A DNA stretch of 64,000 nt, from positions 1,612,001-1,676,000 of the forward strand of contig RCTD01000011.1 in NCBI GenBank assembly GCA_014898415.1, written 5' to 3'. This document shows positions 48,476 through 63,059 of this stretch, one piece after another (the first letter of the stretch is position 1; each line of letters begins with the position of its first letter). The notes under the pieces were generated by a model. That model saw only the letters and a program-made list of their open reading frames with translations, made no database searches and had not been told where the DNA came from. The position numbers were made by a program, and so were the translations under genes. Origin of the DNA: Stromatinia cepivora. Lineage: Eukaryota > Ascomycota > Leotiomycetes > Helotiales > Sclerotiniaceae.

Positions 48476-50153
48476 ATTGTGACGAACCCAACGAGCGTTT
48501 AGAGATCAACCTTAGAATTAAAAGCTACAGAGCTAAAAAGAGTATACTACGAAGCTATATATATGGTCAATTCGAAACTTAGTATCGTACTAACCTGATC
48601 GGATACGATTATATGTATCTTATAATACTACCTCCCTTTTCTGAAGAGTTCATCTCGAATTCATTTTAAATGAATAATTTAAATACAAAATGATCATTAA
48701 TCTTCTTTTGATAAAAATTCCTGATATACGGATTGTATTACAATCAACGAATATATATCCATTGTATTATATATTTTTTCCAAGTGATCTTCAAAATATC
48801 GGTTATTGATCATCTTTCCTAGATTCTTATCATCGTCGCTTTTGGGCTTAGTAGTCAATATAATAACCGGAATAGGCTTTTATCGATCTCGAATTCCTTG
48901 ATATAGATTTAATGGATAGGTTTGTATCTAATAAAAGTTATTTTTATATTGTATGTATTTATTTTGTTTGTATAAAAGAATTCTTTCAGAAGGGAAAAAC
49001 TCGGGTGCTTGTATATAGGGTAGAATCAAAATATGATCGGGTTTATCCGATTAGATATTAAAAGGGTTAAGGGCATTAATGATATTAAGATTGCTAATGT
49101 CTATTGGATTGTGATTTCGAGAGTGGGATGGATTCTGTAATATATATGGGGTTTTAGGTTTATTAAAATAGGATAATATAGGGAATCCATTTGTTATACG
49201 AATAATTAGTTGTTGTATAATTTGAACAAAATCGGGGTAGAAATGGGGAAAAAAAAGTTGTTGAAAAAGACGATTTCTAAAAGTAACATTAAATCCATTA
49301 CGAAAAATTGAGATTTTATTCGAATTAGATCAATTCTGATTTTTGGTTTTGTAAAGAATCCTTTCGAATTTTATAATATAAATATATAGAAAATCGGTTC
49401 CTTATTTGAAAATAAATAATTTGTTTTCGACTTTTTGAACTTTATTCGGATTGTTATAAATATATATGAATTGATTTAGGATCGTTATATAATTTAAGAG
49501 AATGTTTTGATCAAAAGAAGAAAATTGAGATAGTATTATAGCTTATATATGAGATTCGAAATTGAAATAAATATAATAAAATTGAATTGTAAAGTTGTTG
49601 ATCGCAGTATTGTTTATTTGTAATTTCGTTCGAATCGAGGGAAGCTAGGTATTGAACTTTTGAAAGTTATCATTGAACTTTTCAGGATTAGGGAGAAAGG
49701 GTTTTAGATGAAAAGAAGTATAAACAATAGAAATACATTCGAGAATCAGGGAGTGTAAAAACGAAATTTCATCTCGCTGATAAATCATTTCGTTATGAAA
49801 TTCTGCAATCGTAAGGTTTATTGAATCGTAATTTATAGCTTAGAAATTAAGGGTAAGAAAAAAGACAATATTTTCGAATAATATTAAGAAGATCTATATA
49901 CAAACAAGAAAATATAAACGATATACCTAAATAAAAGCAAATGAAGTATATATAAATATATACAAATATTATTCCATTTCTTATCTGGAAAAACTTTTAA
50001 TAATATAACGAATCTAATGAATGTTTAAAAATCAATCTTAGAATTAAAAGCTATAAAGCTAAAGAGAGTGTACTACAAAGCTATATATATAATCGGCTCG
50101 GAGCTTAGTATTGTACTAGCCCGATCGGACGCGATCACGTGTATCTCGTGACA
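48476..50153 (-). mobile_element. Short LTR retroelement (1678 bp), copy 2, nested in Copia B
   Basis: The sister of 15043-16718 with the same ends, flanked by ATTAT (48471-48475, 50154-50158). It is inserted just after the RT active-site region of Copia B. Both copies lie in the same orientation in the window. Confidence 0.92.
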
Positions 50154-50421
50154 ATTATAAATCATTTGATTCGATGAAAAGTTATTAATTTTTTTTAATA
50201 TCAAAAATCTAAAAAAGATTAATAAGATCCTAAATATTAGAATTATTTATAATAGAAAAATATATATATTAATTATAAATCAAAAAGAATATTTCAATAT
50301 TATATTAATCAAATATAATATTATATATAAATAATATCAAGTTAAGAAATTGTCAATAATGGATTATATCTATTTTCAATTAATAATTGATAATGATAAA
50401 TTGATAAATATAAATAAATAT

Positions 50422-53400
50422 TGTTAACTTTTGGTGCAGGAAGTAGTAGTATTATTGATTATGTAAATTGAACTAAGGATCTATAATTCTAATAAGAATA
50501 GAATTGAGGTTATCCCCAAATATGGTCTATGTATTATTGTAATTATATGATTTCAATTCTAATCCTATAATAGCCTCATTTCCAATACTCCTTTATTGAG
50601 GATATCCTATTCGATCTTTTTAAATTACTAATCCTAATATTTTCTTGAATTTTTCGAAAACAATCCTTGTACAAAACTTTATCATTCTATTGATAATTAT
50701 ATTATATATATGATATAACTAATAGCGATTTTCTTCTTTTCTATCAAATCCTTAATAAAATGATAATTGATATCTATATATTTGGATTATTCATATAAAT
50801 ATAGATTCTTGGTTAAAGCTAAAGCATTTTAATTATTATCAAGTATCTGAATCATATTTCCATTCTTTTCAATATAATTCGATCTGAATAAATCTTTGAG
50901 TATTTGTACAACTTATCTTCCTTATTTGATAAACATTGTTATCATAATATATTCTGATTCCGCATTAAAAATAACTACAGATATTTGTTTCTTATTAGTC
51001 TATAATATAAAGCCTCTATAGAATATCACAACTCTCCCTGAAATACTTTTCTGATCATATTTGTTATTAGCCCAATCTGTATCTATATATACCTTTATTA
51101 TATTATCAGGTATATTATATTCTTTATAAATATCAGATTGTACTCTTTTTGATCCGAATCATAACTTCTGTTTGATTGTTGATCGTAAATATCGCATCAG
51201 ATTCTTCAAAGCTATAATATAATGTTTTACTGGTTTTACTATAAATTGTGAAAATCTTCCAACTGAAAATATTATATCTGATCGAATATATACTATTAAA
51301 TGAATCACACTTCCTATCCGTTATTGATATTCATTTATATCTACTAGTTCATTATCATCGGTTGTTAGTCGAAGATAGATATAATTTATTATTAATAATT
51401 TCTTAATTTGATGTTATTTATATATAATATTGTATTTGATTAATATAATATCGAGATATTCTTTTTGATCTATAATTAATATATACACTTTTTTATTATA
51501 AATAACTTTAATATTTAGGATTTTATTAATCTTTTTTAGATTTTTGATATTAAAATAGATCGATAGCTTTTCATCGAATCAAATGATTTGCGATAATATA
51601 TATGATATAATAACGATATTATCGATATATACCAATAATATTATATTATAGTCTTTGGATATATACAGATATGGGTCTATCAAACTTTATACAAAACTTA
51701 TATTTAAAAACTCTTTCTTCAATAATAAACTTTAATCCTTTTCAATTTGCTTCAAATTATATAGACTTTATAGAATTCGTAATACATATCCTTTTTCGAT
51801 TTTGATATTTTAAAGTGATTCGAAATAGATCTTTTCCTTTAAATACGATTCAGTAAAGGCATTTTTGATATCGAAATATAAGTATTCCAAATTTTCCTTT
51901 ACAACGATAATTAAGAATAGTTTGAATATATTTAATCTCATTATTGATACAAACATTTCATTGTAATTTTTTCCTAATATTTGATTGAATTTTCGAATTA
52001 TTAATCTTATCTTGAATCGTTTTATTTTGTTATTCTTAGTTTTAATTCTAAATATTTATTTCGTTGAAATCAAATTACTTTTTTTAGGGAGTATATATTC
52101 TTCCTAAATATTATTTTGAATCAAAGATATGATTTCCTTTTGGATAATTTTCTTTCATTTTTCAGAGTATTCTTGATTCGATATTGTTTCCTTATAAATT
52201 CTTAATATTTTGATTTCCAGAATTTCTTTGGCTGGATATATTATATCTTTTGTATTATTTGTATCTATCAATAAAGTTATGAAATCTGAAACAATTTTAT
52301 TTTTAATATAAAAGTTCATTTTATAAATAATTGAGATTATAATTATAATATATTCTATACTTTCTTAAGTTTTGGCCTGTATAGATATTACAATCAACAT
52401 TTTTATAATCTTACTTTCCTATTCTCCTTTAGGATTTTATTTTATATCTCTTTTCCGTTTTTATATTAAATATTTTAAAGGTTTATCTTTAAGATTTATT
52501 GTATTCTTTTATTTAATCTCAAATGATTATAGATTTACTTTGCTTTTTGATCTTATTGAAATAGATTTGTCAATAAAATTTAAGACAATCTTAAATTTTG
52601 CTCTCAATACAGATTCAAGATCTGCAAAAGTTGACTTTTGGATTGGAATCTTTGGAATAATGGATTCGATATCTGAAATATCCTTAAAAAAAGATTCTTG
52701 ATTTGTTTTCTGGATATTATTATCTTTATCTTCATTATATATTGATATTGATATATCTAATTTATCTGATTTCAATTCGACAATTGGAGTATTTGGTATA
52801 ATTACTGAACTCGATATAATATCTATTAGAGAGAACATTTGAAACGAAAATGATATAGATATTATATTTGATATTGAAGATAAAAAGATGCCTTATTTAT
52901 TGTCGATCTATTATGAGATCTTCGATTTGGCTTTATATTCTTTGTTCCTTATAAGCCTAATTCATAATTTCTTAATTTAAAATCCAAATCTCTTTCTCGA
53001 TAAGATTCATCTATGATTACTTTATTTGATCGAAATATATAACCTAGTTTTGAAGAATACACTTTGATATATTTATTTATAATTTTTAAATATCCTAAAA
53101 ATATACCGACTTTCGAAATATCCTGCAATTTATTATATCTTTACCCTTTCAAAATAATCTTGAGATTAATATAAATATAATATTTGCTCCTCCAGATTTT
53201 ATATATCTTTGTATCTAATATTATATTTATAAAAGCTTTTATAAAAGATCAATCTATTTTGTTTATATTAAGATCAATATTAATACGATTCTTAATATAA
53301 ATATCATATTTTACAATTTCATTCTAAAATTTTAATAATAATCTAATTTCTTTTAGTATTATTTTCATATCTATTTTTACAATCTTTATATTTTATTCTA

Positions 53401-55899
53401 TAGATCCATTTTGATATAAAAAGACAATTATTATAATTTTAGATTATATACTTAATAATTATTTACAAATAACTTATAGAAGTTCCGATATATTATCAAT
53501 CCTGATTACAATAATCTTTTCTTCAATAACTAATTCTATTTTCTTTTTCCAAGTTTTCAATATTTGAATTGTATTGTTTTTTTGTTTAAATAATATGATC
53601 CAATTTATTTTTGTATAATTGTCAATAATCAATATGAAATAACGATTCCTTCGAATCGATTTTGGGAATGATCCTATAATATCGAAATATATAAATTCGA
53701 GTCTCTTTGATTTGTACAGATTTAATTGTTTCGAAATATAATTGATTATTTTGATGAGTATATATACTTTATAGATATTTAATTCAATTGGAATCTTTAT
53801 TGGCTTAATTATATTGGATATCTTATATAAATTCTTAATCTTGTTTGGATTTAAATGATTGAATCTTCGATACTATAACAAATATCTTTTTTTCTCCTTG
53901 AATATTAATTCATTATCAATACCTTTGATACTATCGATTATCTCTAAAAAAAAACCTTTTTTTTGATTATTTTAATATACATTTGAACAAAAAGTTGTAT
54001 TCTCGTATCCTTTGATTATATATGAAACCATATATATTCCATCTTATATTCTAACACGGATAATTTTCTTATTATCCTTCTTGAAATATATATAATAAAA
54101 ATTGAATTCCCTTTACAGTTTTATTTCGCAAATCCTTTTTTCTAATAACAAATTTACTTCTAACTCTAATATATATAATACATTTGAAAGTAGTATTTTA
54201 GAATCATCTTTATATATTATATTCATTAAACCCCAATATTAATAATATATTATTTCTTTATCAATCTTTATTCTTTATTTAATAATAAAGTCTATTAATC
54301 TAAATAATAAAGATTAATCAGATATATATAAAAAAGTATCTATATTAATATATTATTTATTAAAGGAAGTTTTATTAATAATTTCTTTTATCAAATTGCA
54401 ATCTTCCTTTATTATATCCTTAATATCGGAATCTGATTCAAAGATATTGTTAACAGGGTATACTTAATCTTTTTTGTTAAAATAAATTTTCTTCGGATTT
54501 GATGATTCTCTTCTCTTTTAGTAACGAAAATAACTATAAAGGAGTTTATTGGTTCATATTAAATACAGATAATCTTATATATAATGATTTTCTCTTTGAT
54601 ATAAATCGCAAATATTATTTGAAATCTCGAAATCTGATTCTTAGTGTTGAAAAGTATATCTAGATTCTTTCGCAATTTGCATTTGTTCTGATCCATCTTT
54701 AAAGCGAAATTCCTTAATCTACAAATACTTAATCTTATCATCGATATTAAGGTTGATTTGGATATCCAATATATCCATTACTCCTTAATAATCGATTAAA
54801 AGATTATATATTAAAACTAAAAACAAAATAATATCTTAATATATTAATCAACAACTTTTGTTTATAACTCCTAATTTCCTTCTATACTCTTTTAATTTGT
54901 TTCAGATTTCGATAATGATTATATCGGAATGAATATTAAATTAGAATTTGAAGTTCTAGATTATCGTTATATATATATTAATTATAATTATATTAATTCT
55001 AGTATATTTTGATTTAAGGTATTTTTAGAATATATATACTATTGAATATTCATCGATAAAGATTTCATCGTTATCATTAAATGTTATACAAATATACAAT
55101 AATACATTCGCTTCGTTCTTTAAGTATTCCGATTTCAACTCGATATTGTAATATACACGATTATTGATCTTGTAGATAGATACTGTAATGAGTTTTATAA
55201 TCTATATATATTCGTTTAATATTTGATCAATTATATAAAATTATCCTTTCCCTTTCAATTGTATCTTCGTTTGTCTGAATTATCGCTTATAGTTATTTTG
55301 ATCGAGCTTCGAAGAATTATTTGATTCCGATATTATGAAAATTTCTTGCTGTTTGATAGGTATCGAAGATAGTTTTTAGGTTTTTAAAATAATCTTAAAA
55401 AGTGTATAGCAAATAGATTCGGAATAATAAAAAAAAAATATAAAAATAAAACAATAAGAAAATTCATAAAATTATATTGTCATATGTTTTTTTGTAATTG
55501 TACGAACTTGCTTTTCATTTCTATTGTAATTCTGTATCAGCATTATACAGACTGCTTTCTGCTCTGGCCTATAATATTATAAGTTATAAACTGTATTGTT
55601 GTATTTCAATTCTACTTCGATGATACTATATGAAAACTCTGATTTTCATTTTATTTCATTTCTATTAATTATACTAATCCTTTCTCGATTTGTTTTGCTT
55701 TTTAATTATTACTATATAACCAGGTTTATAATCTATTAATTTTTGGTACAGAAAGTAATAGTATTGTTGATTATATAAATTGAACTAAAGATCTATAATT
55801 CTAATAAGAATAGAATTGAGGTTATCCCCAAATATGGTCTGTGTACCATTGTGATCACATAACCTCAATTCTAATCCTATGATGGCCTCATTTCCAACA
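50422..55899 (-). mobile_element. Copia-type LTR retrotransposon C, nested in Copia B
   Basis: LTRs of 166 bp lie at 50422-50587 and 55734-55899, with AATAT on both sides (50417-50421, 55900-55904). At 5478 bp it matches copy A without its mariner. Minus-strand remnants of gag (near 55140-54970), integrase and RT (52250-51550) lie in the same order as copy A. It sits in opposite orientation inside Copia B. Confidence 0.92.
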
Positions 55900-56257
55900 A
55901 ATATCAATAATAAATAAAAAATATAATTTATTCAATAATATATATTTAATCAAATATAGTATTTTTAATTAAAAGATTTTCATAATTTATAGCAAAACCA
56001 GCAAAACATTATATTATAGTTTTGAAGAATCTGATATAATATCTACAATTAATAATTAAACAAAAGTTATAATTTGGATCAAAAAGAATACAATTTAATA
56101 TTTGTAAAGAATATAATATATTTGATAATATAATAAAGGTATATATAGATATAGATTGAATTAATAACAAATATAACCAGAAAAATGTTTCAAAAAGAAT
56201 TGTGATATTCTATAAAAGTCTTATATTATAGATTAATAAGAAACAAATATTTGTAAT

Positions 56258-59238
56258 TGTTGGAAATGAGGCCATTATAGGATTAGAATTGAGGTCACGT
56301 GATCACAATAGTGCACAGACCATATTTGGGAATAACCTCAATTCTATTTTTACTAGAATAATAGATCCTTAGTTAAATCTATATAATCAATAATATTATT
56401 ATTTCTTATACTAAAAGTTAATAGATTATAAAATCCAATTGTATAGTAGTGATTAGAAAGCAAAGTAAATCGAGAAAGGATTAGTATAGTTAGGAGGGAT
56501 GAAATGGAGTGGAAATCAGAATTTTTATATAATATTATCGAAGCAAAGTTGAAATATAATAATATAGTTTATAATTTATAATATTATAGATCAAAACGGA
56601 AAGCAATCTATACAATGCTGATATAGAATTATAGTAGAAGCGAAAAATAAATTTGTATAATTACAAGAAAATATATTATAATATGATTTTATGAATTTTC
56701 TTATTGTTTTATTTTTATATTTTTTTATTATTCTGAATTTATTTGTTGTATATTTTTTAAGGTTGTTTTAAAAACTTGAAGATTATCTTTGATATCTATT
56801 AAACAATAAGAAATTTTCATAATGTTAGAATCAAATAATTCTTTGAAATTCGATTAAAACAATTATAAATGATAGTTTAGATAAACGAAGATACAATTAA
56901 AAGGGAAACGATGGTTTTATATAATTGATTAAATATTAAACAAATATATGTAAATTGTAGGATCCAATATAGTATTTATTTATGAGATTAATGATTATAT
57001 ATGTTATAATATCGAATTGAAATTGGAATATTTAAAGGATGAAGCGAATATATTATTATATATTTGTATAATATTTAATGATGATGATAAGTTTTTATCA
57101 ATGAATATTCAATAATATATACATTTTAGAAATACTTTAAATTGAAATATATCAGAATTAGTATAGTTATAATCAATATATATATAATAATAATCCAGAA
57201 CTTCAAATTTCAATCTGATATTTATTTCAATATAATTATTATCGAAATCTAAAACAAATTGAAAAAGTATAAAAAGAAATTAAAAATTGTAAATGAAAGT
57301 TATTGATCAATATATCAAGATACTATTTTGTTTTTGGTTTTAATATATAATCTTTTGATTGATTATCAAAGAATAATGAATATATTGGATATTCAAATTA
57401 GTTTTAGTATTGATAATAAGATTAAATATTTATAGATTAAAGAATTTCATTTTAAAAATAAATCAAAGTAAGTACAAATTATAAAAAGATTTAGGTACAT
57501 TTTTCGATATCAAGAATCAAATTTCGAGATTCCAAATAATATTTGTGATTTATATTAAAAGGAAAATCATTATATATGAAATTATCTGTATTTAATGCAA
57601 ATTAGTAAATTCCTTTATAATTATTTTTGTTATCAAAAAAGAAGAGGATTATTGAATCTGAAAAAGGTTTATTTTAATAAGAAAGATTAAGTATATTCTA
57701 TTAATAATATTTTTGAATTAGATTCTGATATTAAGGATATAATAAAGGAAAATTGTAATTTGATAAAGGAAATTATTAATAAAACTTCTTTTAGCAAATA
57801 GTATATCGATATAAATACTTTTTTATATATATTTGATTAATCTTTATTATTTAAATTAATAGATTCTATTGTTAAATAAAGAATAAAAATTGATAGGGGA
57901 ATGATATATTATTGTTATTAGGATTTAATGAATATGATATATGAAAATAGTTTTAAGATATTATTTTCAAATATATTATATATATCAAAATTAAGAATAA
58001 ATTTATTGTTAGGAAAAAGGATTTGTAAAACAAAATTTTAAAAGGAATTCAATTCTTATTATATATATTTCAAAAAAGATAATAAGAAAATCATTTGTAT
58101 TAGAATATAAAACAGAATATATATAGTTTTATATATAATCAAAGAATATAAAGATATAATTTTTTATTCGAATATATATCAAAATAATCAGAAAAAAAGT
58201 TTTTCTTTAAAGATAATTGATGATATTAAAGGTATCGATAATGAATTAATATTTAAAGAAAAAAAGAGATATTTATTATAATATTAAAGATTCAATCATT
58301 TAGATTCAGATAAGATCAAAAATCTATATAAAGTATCCAATATAATCAAGCTAATAAAGGTCCTAATTGAATTAAATATCTGCGAAATATATATATGTTA
58401 TGGAAAGCCTTGTGATCCCTTATATCTTATGAAGGATTAAAGTGTATACTTTCTAATCGGAATGAAGGATCTATTAGCCCTTACCAATCTATCAATTGAT
58501 AAAATAATCCTGATATACTAATAAACAAAGATTTAGTTTAATTGAAATATATATTGATTAAATAATCATTCATTTGTTCTATATATATAATTCTTAATTT
58601 ATATAATCAAAGGCAAATCATTTAATTCTTTTACTCTATTAATCATATATATCATTTATTCCCCGATCTTTGAAAGTGTTTTGTAATTATATTATCCTGT
58701 AATAATATATTTATTAAAATAATCAATTGTATTCTGAGGTAATTGAATTTATAAAAATCAAAGAGATTCGAATTTATATATTTCGATATTATAGAATTAT
58801 TTCTAAAATCAATTCAAAGGAATCGTTATTTTATATTGATTATTGATAATTGTACAAAAGTAAATTGGATTAAATTATTTAAACAAAAAGACGATATAAT
58901 TCAAATATTAAAAATTTAGAAAAAGAAAATGGAATTGGTTATTAAAGAAAAGATTATTATAATTAGGATTGATAATATATCGGAATTCCTATAAGTTATT
59001 CGTAAATAATTATTAGATATATAATTCGAAATTATAATAATTGTTTTTTTATATCAAAATAGATTTGTAGAATAGAATATAAGGATTATAAAAATAGATA
59101 TAAAAATAATATTAAAAGAATATAAAAATAATATTAAAAGAAATTGGATTATTATTAAAGTTTTGGAATGAAGTTATAAAGTATAATATTTATATTAGGA
59201 ATCGTATTAGTATTAATTTTGATATAAATAGAATAAAT
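56258..59238 (+). mobile_element. Copia-type element D, sharing its 5' LTR with the end of B, truncated
   Basis: After the LTR at 56258-56423 the sequence does not leave the element. It continues with the primer-site region, gag and integrase in the same order and orientation as Copia B. It is interrupted by the LTR at 58396 and ends at about 59238, in integrase, against a different repeat. B and D thus form LTR-internal-LTR-internal. Confidence 0.85.
58396..58704 (+). mobile_element. Solo LTR of family S (309 bp) inside Copia D
   Basis: Begins TGTTATGG, ends CCTGTAATA, and is flanked by ATATA on both sides (58391-58395, 58705-58709). Copia B has the uninterrupted site near 46300. A reverse-complement relative of the same length is at 60037-60345. 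Confidence 0.88.
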
Positions 59239-59243
59239 TAATT

Positions 59244-59410
59244 CTAACTATTATTCCTAGGATTTTTTTGGTGGTCACCATCGATGGTGACCCATTTCGA
59301 CAGAGGGGTGGTGACCTAACTATTATTCCTATATAACCTAACTATTATTCCTAGGATTTTTTTGGTGGTTATCACCGGTGATGATCTATTTCGACAGGGG
59401 GGTGGTGATC
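59244..59410. repeat. GC-rich 72-bp direct repeat with a perfect 20-bp palindrome
   Basis: Units 59244-59315 and 59338-59409 start CTAACTATTATTCCTAGG, with a 22-bp partial unit between them. The first holds GGTCACCATCGATGGTGACC (59273-59292), a perfect palindrome; in the second it is altered to ATCACCGGTGAT in its centre. Both have TTTCGACAG and GGGGTGGTGA downstream. The unit is far richer in G and C than anything around it. It is not recognised. Confidence 0.85.
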
Positions 59411-59418
59411 CAGCCAAA

Positions 59419-59773
59419 AAAGTCATCATTTGGTCATTACTCCTTTACGCTTCAATTTTGAGCTTTTTGAAAATCTGAAAAAAGAATTCAATAGAGATTC
59501 AATTGAATTATAGTTATTCGAAATCTGATTGAAATTATCTTTTAAATTGATTGATCTGTATAGATTGTATAAAAATTTGATTTTGATGAGATTGAAGAAA
59601 AATTAGGAAAATAGGAAAATAAGAATTCTAAAAAGTTACTATTTGATTATTATTTCTCTATATTTCAATTTTGAGTTTTTTGAAAATCTGAAAAAGAAAT
59701 TCAATAAAAATTCAATTGAATTATATTTATTTGAAATCTGATTGAAATTATCTTTTGTATTGATCGATTGTTA
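59419..59773. repeat. Direct duplication of about 145 bp, period about 212
   Basis: 59419-59565 and 59631-59773 share TTTTGAAAATCTGAAAAA and TCTGATTGAAATTATCTTTT and are otherwise diverged by transitions. Confidence 0.75.
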
Positions 59774-60036
59774 TTAATTTGAATCAATATATTTGAAAGG
59801 TTCAATAAAAGTATTGATATTTTTGATATAAAAACTTGGACTTTTTTAAAATGAGGTATTAATTATATCAAAAAAAAATTGATCTTGAATTTCAATTTAT
59901 TAAATCAATTATAAATTAAGAAAAAGATATTTAAAAAAGAAGAAAAAATATATTTCAGAATTCCGAAATCAGGATATTTTTTATAATGTTTTAAAAATTG
60001 AAAAATATTGAAATTGAAAATCGATAATATATATAT

Positions 60037-60345
60037 TATCACGGGATAGTATAATTATACAGCACTTTCAGGGATCGTTGAATAAATGGTACACATGATT
60101 GGTAGAGTAAAAGAATTGAATGATTTGTCTTTGATTATATGAATCAAAAGCTGTATATATAAAACAAATGAATGGTTATTTAATCGATATATATTTTAAT
60201 TAAACTAGATTTTTGTTTATTAATATATCAGGATCACTTTATCAATTGATGAATTGGTAAGGGCTAATAAATCCTTCATTTCGATTGGAAAGTATATATT
60301 TTGATCCTTTATAAGATACAGAGGATTGCAGGGTTTTCTGTGATA
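60037..60345 (-). repeat. LTR of family S (309 bp), possibly a flanking LTR of a longer element
   Basis: Reverse complement of 58396-58704, from TATCACGGGATAG to CTGTGATA. No matching 5-bp duplication is seen at its two sides, so it is probably one end of a longer element or a truncated copy rather than a solo LTR. Confidence 0.75.
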
Positions 60346-62700
60346 TATTCTTCAGATCGGAAGATGATCTGAAACAAATGGAAAGGTATAGAAAATAACA
60401 ATTTATATAATTTGTAAATGAATATATAAGGCAATTATAAATAGATATTAATCAAGGATTGGTGTAATATATAAACCTGAAATGATTCTGGTACTTTTAG
60501 AATAGAAAAGAATTTGAGTATATATAAATCATAAATTTCTTTTAATCTTTGATTTGTTATTTGCGATATTCTTTAAAATCAAGATTTTGAATAATAAAAA
60601 GAAAGTTTTTTGTTGAGAGAATATAGATAATTGATCGATCCTGTAGTATAGTAATTGAGAATATATGTAGTTGTTAAATTATAATATATTAATTGCAATA
60701 ACAAAATAAAATAAATGAATTTTTTAAAGGTATATGGATCCCTTTTTCATATTTTCGTTTTTGTTTTAATTAAGTTTTTATTGATTATTATCATATTTAA
60801 GATTTCAAGGTTTAAAAAGGTTAAGTAAGTGAATTTTAATTGTATTAAATAAATGGCGGTTGAAAAGAAAGTTTTGAAAGAGTTAAATACAAAAGAAAAT
60901 TCTAGTATTCCTTTGAAGGATCAACAAATCGAATAGAGAGAATTAATAAATTTAGAGTAGATAATGAATCAAGATATCGATCTCTAGGAGTATAATTTAA
61001 TTAAATCTGTTTTTAAAATAATATATTGTTATTTATTTCAAAAACCATTCTTTTTTGTTAAAGGAATTGTTGTTTGTTATAATCAATTGCTAATTATAAA
61101 TTCGGATAATAATTTGGAGGTAGATTTCATTCTTGAATCCTATTATATAATTGAAAGGTTTTATTAATTCTATATTTGTAATTATCGAGGCAAAGATCGT
61201 TCAATGAAAGAAAGAAAAGAGGGAGTATTTCTTTATCTAATAATGATAATTTATTTGATTTTTTAGTATCAGGTTTTTTGGATAATAAATCAAATGAAGA
61301 AGAAAAAGAAAAAAGATTGTCGAAAGTTGTTAATTCTTTAGTCAAAATAAGAAATAAAGGGAATTGTAGGGAAAGAAACGATTATTTATATATTCGATAT
61401 ATGAAATCGTTGATCACTGGGAGATATAATTTCTATGGCGAATATTTTGTTGATTCTTTCAAGCCGAATAATTGTCGATATTGGAATTGTAATATTCATC
61501 TGTATATTCCTTTACCGGTTTTCCTTTATCCTTTAATAGATTACTATATCATTACTTATCAACAAAATTCGAAAATAAGTTTTTTATTTATTTCTTTATC
61601 TTTATAATATATTAATCATTAGTTATATAATCCAAATAGAGATACAGAATTGTAATAAAGGTGATGTTAAAGATCGAAAAAAAAAAAGAAGTTGTTTTTT
61701 TGCTTTTATATTATTATTCTTTTTCTCTTTATTATATTACTCATTAGAATTTTCGAAAAACCAAACGGAAAAAGTATATTATAATTTCGGAAAACAATAG
61801 TAAGAATAAAAGAGAAAGAATAATAGAGAAGAAAAGGAGGAAAGAATAAATGGTATATTTAAAGAAAAAGGAAAGAAAGAATAGTCCTTTGACTCCTATG
61901 ATATTAATAGTATTAATAATTCCGATTACTCCAATTATTCCTTGTTCCTTGATTATTATGGATAATCCAAAGGCTTTTTTATTTGAATTTCAAATTATTA
62001 AGTTTAGAAAGAAATTTATCCTTTTTCGAAAATAGAAAGATGAAAAACGGAAAAGTAATCGACCTTGATTATTTTTTGTTTCCTAATGAATATAAAGTAT
62101 ACGAATTGAAGTGCATTATAGAAAAATATAATAATTTAGAATACCAAATAAGATTTATTCTATTTATATTAAAAAGAAGAAATACAAATTTCAGATTATC
62201 GTTATTCAAACTTTATAATCATTATTACTCAAACTTTATAATTCTGTTATTTATATCTTATAGATTGAAAAAGGATCGGAAATATTCGAACTTTTGTTTT
62301 GTAAGGTTCTTGATAAGCCTATTAATAGTTATATCGATAATCGATAAATAGATTATATAAAAGTTCCCTTTTAAATATTCTTAACATAACCATATATTTT
62401 GGATATCGATATAATATAGTTTCATAATGATCCACTCATTCTCATCAATTATCAATCTAATCGCTTACTAATTGTTGCAAAAAATTGTTACAAACTCTTT
62501 CACTATTAGATCGATTTCTTTTAAGAAATATAAGGTTATTATAGTTTCTTTTAATATACATTCAACTTCGAGAAACTCTACTTCGATAATCGAAGTGATT
62601 ACAATATCTTACTTGAACACTTTTTATACAACTAAATTACCGAAAAGGGATATAACGTATTCTTGGGATAATCGATGAATATCTAAATCATTCATAAAAG
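60346..62700 (+). mobile_element. AT-rich retroelement-like segment with short open frames
   Basis: After the S LTR, a plus-strand frame from ATG 60854 begins MAVEKKVLKELNTKENSSIP and resembles a gag start, broken by stops after about 25 codons. Plus-strand frames at 61278-61607, 61983-62351 and 62472-62678 (68-122 codons) are open but unrecognised. They could be remnants of the same element or chance frames. Confidence 0.4.
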
Positions 62701-63059
62701 AAGTATCTAAAAAAACAAAAAGTTGTAATATTTGATCATTACTATATTAGATCGTAAGATACCTTATATTCCATAAATATTATAAACAATAATCAATAGT
62801 TTTCATATAATCACTTGATAGATTGATCAAATAGTAATTCAATTGCGAAACAGCGAATAACACATCCGCTCTTATAATGATTACAATATATAATACTGAG
62901 CCTATTTTCTCTTGATATATTTTTATAATATATACAAAAGCTTAACCCTGATTTTTCCGAAATACTATTATCGAAAATGGTATACTTACTATCCCATTTA
63001 TTACTTTGAATTTCTTAATAATCTTCTTAATATATATATTATAAACTAATCACAACTTT

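Larger units (their letters stand above)
44169..56423 (+). mobile_element. Copia-type LTR retrotransposon B, split by two insertions
   Basis: LTRs of 166 bp lie at 44169-44334 and 56258-56423. After the 5' LTR, GGTTATAAGATCC resembles a degraded copia-type primer site (GGTTATCAGAGCC). Remnants on the plus strand: gag-like (44928-45164), integrase (46200-46850, ending near EWNIRITEIDIKIILKEAG) and RT (47870-48475, YLYFDIKNVFIKLYLKKEIY, then LYNLKQI and a YINDIVIV site). It is interrupted by the short LTR element at 48476 and by Copia C at 50422. Homology continues across both after removal. Confidence 0.88.
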
